From the NCBI GenBank assembly GCA_003132645.1, contig PKYM01000223.1:747-16213 (forward strand): a DNA stretch of 15,467 bases, in the 5' to 3' direction. Below the pieces are notes generated by a model that was not told the DNA's origin, searched no databases, and saw nothing but the letters and a program-made list of their open reading frames with translations. Source of the DNA: Actinomycetota bacterium. GTDB lineage: Bacteria > Actinomycetota > Thermoleophilia > UBA2241. Both the position numbers and the translations under genes were made by a program. The first letter of the stretch is position 1, and each line of letters starts with the position of its first letter. This document shows, in pieces, positions 6,991 through 13,655 of the stretch.

Positions 6991-9900
6991 GTGACCAAGA
7001 AACCAGGCGCGCACCTCAGGATACTGATCGTCGCCGGCTTGCTCGCTCTGGTCTGCCTGATCGTCGGTGTCGGGTTCGCCTACGCGGGCCCGGGCGACGT
7101 TCCAGGCGCCGTGACCGGTCTCGCCTCGTCGACCCACCCCACCGAGACCACGTGGTATTCGAACAACAGCCCCGCCTTCAGCTGGAACCCGACGACGGCC
7201 ACGAACTCCCCAATCGCCGGGTATTCGGTCCTGCTCGATCAGAACGCCGGCTCGGTGCCCGACACGACGACCGACCGTCAGTCGCTCGATTTCCTGCCGA
7301 GAGTGCCCTACACGGTCGGCACGAACCCGGCCGAAGACCGGCTCGTCGATCTGAACGGCGACAGCAAGCTGGATCTCGTGGTGGAGAACTCCGGTTCCAA
7401 CACCGTGAGCGTCCTGCTGGGCAACGGCGACGGCACCTTCAAGCCCGCCGTAAACTACGCGACCGGCACGACGCCCTGGTCGCTGGCGGTCGGAGACGTC
7501 AACGGCGACAGCAAGGTCGACATCGTGACCGACAACTCCGGCGCCAGCACTGCCAGCGTCCTTCTGAACAAAGGCGACGGCACGTTCAACGCGCACGTCG
7601 ACTACCCCACGGGGTCAGCTCCCGAGTGCCTGCGTCTGGGCGACGTCAACAACGACCACAAGCTCGACATCGTCGCGGCCAACTCGACGGCGAACACCGT
7701 GAGCGTGCTGCTGGGCAACGGCAACGGCACCTTCGCCGCCAAGACGGACTTCAGCACCTCGACCCATCCGACGTCGATCGACCTCGGCGACGTCAACAGC
7801 GACGGCAAGATCGACCTGGTCACGGCCAACTACGACAGCAACAACGTCAGCGTGCTGACCGGCAACGGCGACGGCAGCTTCAACGCGCACGTCGACTACG
7901 CCACCGGCAACGGCCCCGAGACCGTCATCGTCGCCGACGTGAACAAGGACGGCAAGCCCGATATCGAGACCGTCAACGGAACGGACAGCAGCGCCAGCAT
8001 CCTGCTGAACAACGGCAACGGGACCTTCAAGGCCAAGGTCGACTACCCGACCGGCGGACTCCCCTACTCGCTCGCCGTAGCCGACTTGAACCAGGACGGC
8101 GCGGTCGACCTCGTGACGAGCAACCATACCGGCAACAGTCTCAGCATCCTCTTCGGCAATGGTGACGGCACCTTCCAGCCGAAGATCGACAAGCCCATCG
8201 GCAATGGTCCGTTCTGGATCGCCCTGGGCGACCTCAACGGTGACGGCTACGGCGACCTGGTGTCGACCGACGAGACGGACGGCACCGCAAGCGTGCTGCT
8301 CGGCACCGCCTATCTCGCGACCAGCTACTCGAACAAGGCCGACGGCATCTGGTACTTCCACGTGCGGGCCGTCGATGCCACCGGCACGGGAGGTCCCACC
8401 ACGACACGCGCCGTGCGCATCGACACCACGCCGCCGGTGACCAGTCAGACCGGCGCCGACAGTGCCTGGCATGCCACCGCCGTGACGATGAACCTCTCGG
8501 CCACCGACGCCTTGAACGGTGTCGCAACGACCGAGTACAAGGTCGACAGCGGAAGCTGGACGACCGGAACCACGGTGACGATCCCGGCGCCGGTTGACGG
8601 CTCGAACAACGGTTCACACACCGTGAGCTACCGTTCGACCGACACGATCGGCAACCGTGAGACCGCCAAATCGTCCACCGTCAACATCGTTACGACGGCG
8701 CCGATCACGACCGCTTCCGGCGCCGACGGCGCCTGGCATGCCAGCGACGTCTCGCTCAACTTCTCGAGCGCCAGCCCAGGTGTCACGAAGACCGAGTACA
8801 GCCTCGACGGCGCCGGCTCCTGGACGACCGGCACCTCGGTCGTCATCCCCGCCGCGGCCGACGGCAGCACCGATGGCACGCACACCGTGCTCTACCGCTC
8901 GACCAACGGGGCAGGCTTCGTCGAGATGCCCGAGAGCTGCACGGTCAAGATCGACGTCGCCGCGCCCACCACCAGTGTCTCCGGCGCCGACGGCGCCTGG
9001 CACAACACTCCCGTGACGCTCAGCTTCTCCGGCAACGACGGGGCGGGCAGCGGCGTCACGAAGACCGAGTACAGCCTCGACGGCGGCGTCTCCTGGACGA
9101 CCGGCGCCTCGGCCGTCATCCCCGCCCCCGCCGGCGGTGGCGGCGACGGCACGCACACCGTGCAGTTCCGCTCGACCGACGCGGCCGGTCACACTGAGAC
9201 GGCCAAGAGCTGCGTCGTGAAGATCGACGCGACGGCACCGACGACCACGGTCTCGGGCGCTGACGGCGCCTGGCACACGAGCGCCGTAGCGCTCAGCTTC
9301 ACCCGGAACGACGCGGGAGGCAGCGGCGTCACGAAGACCGAGTACAGCCTTGACGGCGGAGCCTCATGGACGACGGGCACCTCGGTCGTCATCCCCGGCC
9401 CGGCAGACGGCGGCAACAACGGCATCCACACCGTGGAGTATCGCTCGACCGACGCCGCCGGCAACATCGAGCCTTACCAGAGCTGCACCGTGAAGATCGA
9501 CACCACGGCGCCCGTGACCGTCACCAACGCAAACGATTCGTGGCATACCGTGCCGTTCATGCTCGAACTGACGGCGCACGATGTCGCGGGCACGACGACG
9601 CAGTACAGCCTGGGCGACGACTCCCACTGGCAGAACGGCGCCACCGTCGCCTTCAGCACCGCCTGGAAACGAGGCGGCGGCAGCGGCTCGTTTACCGTCT
9701 ACTATCGGTCGACCAACGAAGCTGGTCTCCTGGAGGCCGAGAAGTCGGTCACGGTGCTGATCGACACGTCGCGGCCGTCGACCACCGACGGCGCACCGAG
9801 CGGCCCGCAGGCAACGGATGTGACCGTTCACCTGACCGGAAACGACGCGTTCTCGGGCGTCGCCCAGACCTGGTACCAGGTCGACGGCGGCGCCTGGCAA

Positions 9901-10041
9901 CAGGGCACGTCGGTCCTCATCCAGGCCCTGGCCGCCCACGCCAACGACGGGCTCCACACGATCAGGTACTACTCGGTGGACAACGCCGGCAACACCGAAG
10001 CCGGCTACCGGGTCTGCACCGTGCTCATCGCCACGCCGTAG
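6991..10041 (+). CDS. Large secreted protein: seven-repeat FG-GAP/VCBS propeller nested in an FN3/Ig-like module, then six Ig-like repeats
   Basis: This 1016-residue protein begins at GTG with a Sec signal peptide (basic MTKKPGAHLR, hydrophobic core to about 30, likely cleavage after AYA, residue 32). Residues about 42-97 (SSTHP, WYSNN, FSWNP, GYSVLLDQ, PDTTTD) are the first half of an FN3/Ig-like module. Its second half (ATSYSNKADG, WYFHVRAVD, about 440-480) comes only after seven FG-GAP/VCBS repeats. Each repeat has a calcium-type loop DxNxDxxxD at Asp120, 169, 218, 267, 316, 365 and 414. Residues 481-1016 are six repeats of about 90 residues (GADGAWH, TEYSLDGG, SWTTGTSVVIP, HTVEYRSTD, VKID), resembling OmpL47-type or bacterial Ig-like domains. 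There is no LPXTG, SLH, transmembrane tail or enzymatic motif. It is probably an extracellular adhesion or surface-structure protein; the ligand is unknown. It is the only plus-strand gene and splits the uvr cluster. Confidence 0.9.
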   Translation: MTKKPGAHLRILIVAGLLALVCLIVGVGFAYAGPGDVPGAVTGLASSTHPTETTWYSNNSPAFSWNPTTATNSPIAGYSVLLDQNAGSVPDTTTDRQSLDFLPRVPYTVGTNPAEDRLVDLNGDSKLDLVVENSGSNTVSVLLGNGDGTFKPAVNYATGTTPWSLAVGDVNGDSKVDIVTDNSGASTASVLLNKGDGTFNAHVDYPTGSAPECLRLGDVNNDHKLDIVAANSTANTVSVLLGNGNGTFAAKTDFSTSTHPTSIDLGDVNSDGKIDLVTANYDSNNVSVLTGNGDGSFNAHVDYATGNGPETVIVADVNKDGKPDIETVNGTDSSASILLNNGNGTFKAKVDYPTGGLPYSLAVADLNQDGAVDLVTSNHTGNSLSILFGNGDGTFQPKIDKPIGNGPFWIALGDLNGDGYGDLVSTDETDGTASVLLGTAYLATSYSNKADGIWYFHVRAVDATGTGGPTTTRAVRIDTTPPVTSQTGADSAWHATAVTMNLSATDALNGVATTEYKVDSGSWTTGTTVTIPAPVDGSNNGSHTVSYRSTDTIGNRETAKSSTVNIVTTAPITTASGADGAWHASDVSLNFSSASPGVTKTEYSLDGAGSWTTGTSVVIPAAADGSTDGTHTVLYRSTNGAGFVEMPESCTVKIDVAAPTTSVSGADGAWHNTPVTLSFSGNDGAGSGVTKTEYSLDGGVSWTTGASAVIPAPAGGGGDGTHTVQFRSTDAAGHTETAKSCVVKIDATAPTTTVSGADGAWHTSAVALSFTRNDAGGSGVTKTEYSLDGGASWTTGTSVVIPGPADGGNNGIHTVEYRSTDAAGNIEPYQSCTVKIDTTAPVTVTNANDSWHTVPFMLELTAHDVAGTTTQYSLGDDSHWQNGATVAFSTAWKRGGGSGSFTVYYRSTNEAGLLEAEKSVTVLIDTSRPSTTDGAPSGPQATDVTVHLTGNDAFSGVAQTWYQVDGGAWQQGTSVLIQALAAHANDGLHTIRYYSVDNAGNTEAGYRVCTVLIATP
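7282..8304 (+). repeat. Seven in-frame 147-bp FG-GAP/VCBS repeats (propeller-coding)
   Basis: The seven DxNxDxxxD loops are spaced by exactly 49 residues, six times in a row, so the coding DNA has a strict 147-base period with no indel between motif positions. The array begins with an outer-strand unit FLPRVPYTVGTNP that matches the F..xVxYxTGxxP strand closing each repeat, while the seventh repeat lacks that strand at its end. This circular offset is what a closed seven-bladed beta-propeller needs, with the first strand completing the last blade. The repeat pattern is seen directly; the fold is known for the FG-GAP family; closure is inferred. Confidence 0.85.
8431..10038 (+). repeat. Six tandem Ig-like (OmpL47-type) repeats, about 90 residues each
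   Basis: Repeat marker tryptophans fall at residues 493, 582, 670, 761 and 851; the sixth repeat (from about 929) has lost it. Repeats 2-4 are the most alike, with nearly identical DNA in the TKTEYSLDGG segment at 8782-8812, 9055-9085 and 9328-9358, spaced 273 bases apart. Repeats 1, 5 and 6 are diverged, which suggests that the middle copies arose by recent duplication or are kept alike by gene conversion. The protein ends flush with the end of the sixth repeat. Confidence 0.85.
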
Positions 10042-10065
10042 CGCTCGTCGCAACTCGCTAGGGAG
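10042..10065. other. 24-base gap between convergent stop codons, no visible terminator
   Basis: The secreted-protein gene ends TAG at 10039-10041 and uvrA ends TGA at 10066-10068 on the other strand. The 24 bases between hold no hairpin and no T-run, so at least one of the two transcripts must end inside the opposite gene or depend on factor-mediated termination. Confidence 0.6.
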
Positions 10066-12942
10066 TCACCTTGTGGCGCCCGGGCGTGGCGGAGTCGTCG
10101 CGGCCGCCGGCACCGGCGCCTGACGCTCGGAGCCGAGGACCCGATGCAGATACTCGCCCGTGTAGGAGTGCCCGGCCGCCTCGAGGAGGTCTTCGGGGGT
10201 GCCGCTGGCGATCACCTCTCCGCCCTCGTCGCCGCCCTCGGGGCCAAGGTCGATGATCCAGTCGGCGCACTTGATGACATCGAGGTTGTGCTCGATCACC
10301 ACCACCGTGTTGCCCTGGTCGACCAGGCGCTGCAGAACGCCGAGCAGGTGCTCGATGTCGGCGAAGTGCAGGCCGGTCGTGGGCTCGTCCAGGATGTAGA
10401 GCGTGCGTCCGGTGGCGACCTTGGAAAGCTCGGTGGCGAGCTTGACCCGCTGCGCTTCGCCGCCCGAGAGGGTGGTCGCCGGCTGACCGAGCTTGATGTA
10501 GCCGAGACCGACGTCGTTCAGCGTCGTGAGCCGGCGCGCGATACGCGGCACGTTGGCGAAGAACGCGCAGCCGTCGTCGACGCTCATATCGAGTACTTCG
10601 GCGATGTTCTTGCCCTTGAAGAAGACCTCGAGCGTGTCGCGGTTGTAGCGCTGGCCCTTGCAGGCTTCGCAGGGCACGTAGACGTCGGGCAGGAAATGCA
10701 TCTCGATCTTGATCTGGCCGTCGCCCTTGCAGACCTCGCAGCGCCCGCCCTTGACGTTGAAGCTGAAGCGCCCCGGCTTGTAGCCGCGCACCTTCGATTC
10801 GGGCGTGGCGGCGAAGAGCTGGCGGATGTGGTCGAAGACGCCCGTGTACGTCGCGGGGTTGGAGCGCGGCGTGCGACCGATGGGCGACTGGTCGATGTCG
10901 ATGACCTTATCGAGCAGCTCGAGGCCGTCGATGCCGGCATGGGCGCCGGGCCGCGCCTTGGAGCCGCGCATGACGCGCGCCGCCGTACCCTTGTAGAGGA
11001 TCTCGTTGACCAGGGTGGACTTGCCCGAACCGGACACGCCGGCGACGCAGGTGAAGGCGCCGACCGGAAAGGCCACGTCGATGTGCTTGAGGTTGTGCAT
11101 AGAGGCATCGCGCACGGTCAGCCACTGGAGCGCCAGGCGCCTCTGCCGCGGTACCTCGATGCGCCGCCGGCCGGCAAGATACTGTCCGGTCAGTGAGGCC
11201 GGTTCGGCGGCGATGAACGACGGCGGCCCCTGGGCCACCACCCAGCCGCCGTGCTCGCCGGCTCCGGGACCCATGTCGATGAGGTGGTCGGCCGAGCGCA
11301 TGGTCTCTTCGTCGTGTTCGACGACGATCACGGTGTTGCCCAGGTCGCGCAGCCGCAGCAGCGTGTCGATCAGGCGCCGGTTGTCGCGCTGGTGCAAGCC
11401 GATGCTGGGCTCGTCGAGGATGTAGAGCACGCCGACCAGCGCCGAGCCGATCTGGGTCGCCAGCCGGATACGCTGGGCCTCGCCGCCCGACAGCGACGCC
11501 GAGGCGCGTCCGAGCGTGAGATAGCCCACCCCGACGTCGGCCAGGAAGCGCAGCCGCTCGCGGATCTCCTTGATCACCCGGCCCCCGATCAGGCGCTCGG
11601 TGTCGGTCATGGAGATCGTCTCGAGGAAGGCCAGGGCCTCGGCCACGCTCATCAGCGTGAACTGGTGGATGTTGCGCTCGCCCACCGTGACGGCGAGGCT
11701 CGTGGGCTTGAGCCGCGCGCCGTGGCATTCGGTGCAGGGACGCTCGGCCATGTACTCTTCGATCTTCTGGCGGATGAGATCGGATTCGGTCTCTTCGTAG
11801 CGCCGCCGCAGATTGGCGAGGATGCCGCGGAACTGGGCCTTGTAGTGCCGCCAGCGCCCCTGGTAGTTGCGATAGCGCATCTCGATACGATCGGGCGTGC
11901 CTTTGAGAAAGAGGTCGCGCTGGTCTTCGCGGAGATCCTGCCACGGCGTGTCGGGGTCGACCTCGTAGCGCTCGATCACGGCCTGGAAGATGTCCTCCAT
12001 CCAGCCGGTAGCCATGCCGAACGGCAGCAGCGCCCCCTGGTTGAGGGAGAGCGTGTGGTCGGGGACCACGAGGTCGGGGTCGATCTCCTGCGTGGAGCCC
12101 AGCCCGTGACAGGCCGGGCAGGCGCCGTGCGGGTTGTTGAACGAGAAGATGCGCGGCTGGATCTCGGGCATGGAGATGCCGCAGTGCAGGCAGGCGAACT
12201 TCTCTGAGAAGGTGAGCGTCGGCCCGTCGGCCAGGGCGATGTTGATGAGGCCGTCGGACAGGCGCGCGGCGGTCTCGACGGAGTCGGTCAGGCGGCGCCG
12301 CACGCCGTCTTTCATGACCAGACGGTCGACGACAACCGAGATGTCGTGCTTGAGCTTCTTGTCGAGCTCGAACTCTTCGTCCAAGCCCCGCACCTGGCCG
12401 TCGACCTGCACGCGGGTGAAGCCGTCGTCGCGCAGCTCGCGAAAAAGCTGCCCATACTCGCCCTTGCGGCCGCGCACCACGGGGCTCATGACGCTGAACC
12501 TGACGTCGGTCTCGAGCTCGAGCACCTGGTCGATAATCTGCTCGAGCGACTGCCCTTCGATCGGGCGCCCGCAGTTGGGGCAGTGCGGGTGACCGACGCG
12601 CGCGTACAACAGGCGCAGATAGTCGTAGATCTCGGTAGCTGTGCCGACCGTGGAGCGCGGGTTGCGCGAGGTCGTCTTCTGGTCGATCGAGATGGCCGGC
12701 GAGAGCCCCTCGATACTGTCGACGTCGGGCTTGTCCATCTGGCCCAGGAACTGGCGGGCGTAGGCCGACAGCGACTCGACGTACCGACGCTGGCCTTCGG
12801 CGTAGATCGTGTCGAAGGCGAGCGAGGACTTGCCCGAGCCCGAGAGCCCGGTGATCACGATGAAGCGGTCGCGGGGCAGAGAGAGCGAGACGTCTTTGAG
12901 GTTATGCTCGCGGGCGCCGGTGATGACGATGGCGTCGCTCAA
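10066..12942 (-). CDS. uvrA: Excinuclease ABC subunit A
   Basis: UvrA is the damage-sensing double ABC ATPase that loads UvrB in nucleotide excision repair. With the TTG start at 12940-12942 it has 958 residues, the normal family length. The start is chosen because the N-terminus then reads [16 protein letters not shown] as in the family and an AAAGGAA lies four bases upstream; longer forms would run into the DUF2284 gene. Motifs: Walker [10 protein letters not shown] (32-40); zinc site Cys251, 254, 275, 278; first signature LSGGEAQ (484-490) with LYILDEP (506-512); second Walker [10 protein letters not shown] (635-643); second zinc site Cys735, 738, 758, 761; second signature LSGGEAQ (825-831) with LYILDEP (848-854). 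The C-terminus has a short Ala/Pro tail. It follows the DUF2284 gene by 32 bases and converges on the secreted-protein gene, with 24 bases between the stops. Confidence 0.97.
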   Translation of the reverse strand: MSDAIVITGAREHNLKDVSLSLPRDRFIVITGLSGSGKSSLAFDTIYAEGQRRYVESLSAYARQFLGQMDKPDVDSIEGLSPAISIDQKTTSRNPRSTVGTATEIYDYLRLLYARVGHPHCPNCGRPIEGQSLEQIIDQVLELETDVRFSVMSPVVRGRKGEYGQLFRELRDDGFTRVQVDGQVRGLDEEFELDKKLKHDISVVVDRLVMKDGVRRRLTDSVETAARLSDGLINIALADGPTLTFSEKFACLHCGISMPEIQPRIFSFNNPHGACPACHGLGSTQEIDPDLVVPDHTLSLNQGALLPFGMATGWMEDIFQAVIERYEVDPDTPWQDLREDQRDLFLKGTPDRIEMRYRNYQGRWRHYKAQFRGILANLRRRYEETESDLIRQKIEEYMAERPCTECHGARLKPTSLAVTVGERNIHQFTLMSVAEALAFLETISMTDTERLIGGRVIKEIRERLRFLADVGVGYLTLGRASASLSGGEAQRIRLATQIGSALVGVLYILDEPSIGLHQRDNRRLIDTLLRLRDLGNTVIVVEHDEETMRSADHLIDMGPGAGEHGGWVVAQGPPSFIAAEPASLTGQYLAGRRRIEVPRQRRLALQWLTVRDASMHNLKHIDVAFPVGAFTCVAGVSGSGKSTLVNEILYKGTAARVMRGSKARPGAHAGIDGLELLDKVIDIDQSPIGRTPRSNPATYTGVFDHIRQLFAATPESKVRGYKPGRFSFNVKGGRCEVCKGDGQIKIEMHFLPDVYVPCEACKGQRYNRDTLEVFFKGKNIAEVLDMSVDDGCAFFANVPRIARRLTTLNDVGLGYIKLGQPATTLSGGEAQRVKLATELSKVATGRTLYILDEPTTGLHFADIEHLLGVLQRLVDQGNTVVVIEHNLDVIKCADWIIDLGPEGGDEGGEVIASGTPEDLLEAAGHSYTGEYLHRVLGSERQAPVPAAATTPPRPGATR

Positions 12943-12950
12943 GCGATTCC

Positions 12951-12980
12951 TTTCGGTGGTCGGTCTTTCGGTGGTCAGTC
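12951..12980. repeat. Tandem 15-bp duplication spanning the DUF2284 stop and the uvrA leader
   Basis: Two adjacent units, 12951-12965 and 12966-12980, read tttcggtggtcggtc and tttcggtggtcagtc, identical at 14 of 15 positions. On the minus strand the unit farther from uvrA includes the TGA stop of the DUF2284 gene (12977-12975). The unit nearer uvrA has CGA at that position and supplies part of the uvrA ribosome binding site AAAGGAA. The duplication therefore sets the spacing between the two genes. Confidence 0.8.
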
Positions 12981-13604
12981 CAACAACAGGAGACCGGTCC
13001 AGACGGGGTCGTCGGTGGCCGGCATCTGGATCGGTAGACCGGCCGCGGCGGCCGTCGCCAGGACGTCGACGCCCACCGCCTCCATGGAGGGCCGCGCCCG
13101 AAACGGCTTGCGGCACGGCTCGCAGGTCGATGTGCCCGTCTGGGCCGCGACGCAAGCCTCGCAGAGGCGACACTCACCGCCCCCGAAGCCGGCCGCGAAG
13201 GCGCAGCCCAGAGCCAGAGCCTCGCCTTCGAGCGCGGTCAGGATGTCGTCGAGGGCGTTCTGGCTCGCGGCCAGGACGCTCTGGTAGTCGGGACTCAGGG
13301 AGAGCTCGTCGAGGCTCTTGCCGCCGTAGCGCCGCGCGACATCGGTCGCCGAAAGCGCGATGGGCTGCTGCACGACGAGGGCCACCGTGTAGCGGCTCAG
13401 TGTGGCGGCGAACTCGGCGGCCGTGGGCACGAACGGCGGACACATGAGGTTGCGACCGTAACCGGCGCAGAGCGGCACGCGGCACTTGAGCGTGACGCGC
13501 GGGTCGGTAACGACGGCGCGCGCCGAAAGCGGTTGCGCGGCCCGCGCCCCGAGTTGGACCGCGCGCTCGGCGAGCGCCCGCGCCTGCTGCTCGACTTCGA
13601 CCAT
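12975..13604 (-). CDS. DUF2284 family predicted metal-binding protein
   Basis: This 209-residue protein matches the DUF2284 family (predicted metal-binding, function unknown). The N-terminal cysteine motif is CRVPLC-x4-GRNLMCPP (Cys41, Cys46, Cys55). A second cluster, [11 protein letters not shown] then CEPC, supplies Cys145, 148, 151, 161 and 164, followed by the family block [11 protein letters not shown] (171-181). Eight cysteines in two groups fit an iron-sulfur or zinc centre; which metal cannot be told from sequence. There is no signal peptide or membrane helix, so it is cytosolic. The start at 13602-13604 is preferred to one 11 codons upstream because GGGGAGAGG lies just before it. It is 51 bases after uvrB and 32 bases before uvrA, so it is almost certainly cotranscribed with both. 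That context suggests, without proving, a link to repair or redox stress. Confidence 0.88.
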   Translation of the reverse strand: MVEVEQQARALAERAVQLGARAAQPLSARAVVTDPRVTLKCRVPLCAGYGRNLMCPPFVPTAAEFAATLSRYTVALVVQQPIALSATDVARRYGGKSLDELSLSPDYQSVLAASQNALDDILTALEGEALALGCAFAAGFGGGECRLCEACVAAQTGTSTCEPCRKPFRARPSMEAVGVDVLATAAAAGLPIQMPATDDPVWTGLLLLD

Positions 13605-13655
13605 GGCCTCTCCCCTGTCGTGAACGCCCGCCGCCATCGACCCGGTCGGTCGGCG

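Noticed and set aside
4205..6994. A very long plus-strand open frame (929 codons) across ogt and uvrC
   Set aside because: It is antisense to genes with intact family motifs, its product is a low-complexity Arg/Ala/Val/Gly/His mix, and long antisense frames are expected at this GC content.
6715..7596. A minus-strand frame across the divergent intergenic region and the start of the secreted protein
   Set aside because: It runs antisense to the signal peptide and first propeller repeats, has no family resemblance and crosses the likely promoters.
7282..8304. A regular 147-bp period that could suggest a CRISPR or satellite array
   Set aside because: The period is in frame, encodes FG-GAP/VCBS repeats with conserved calcium loops, and varies mostly at the codon level. 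There are no short identical repeats with unique spacers.
10144..12207. Long plus-strand open frames opposite uvrA
   Set aside because: They mirror uvrA codons, have no recognisable motif, and lack good ribosome binding sites. They are GC-driven shadows.
12943..13173. A longer uvrA starting at 13173
   Set aside because: It would add 77 Arg/Gly-rich residues unlike any UvrA and overlap the DUF2284 gene. The TTG at 12942 gives the family N-terminus and a ribosome binding site.
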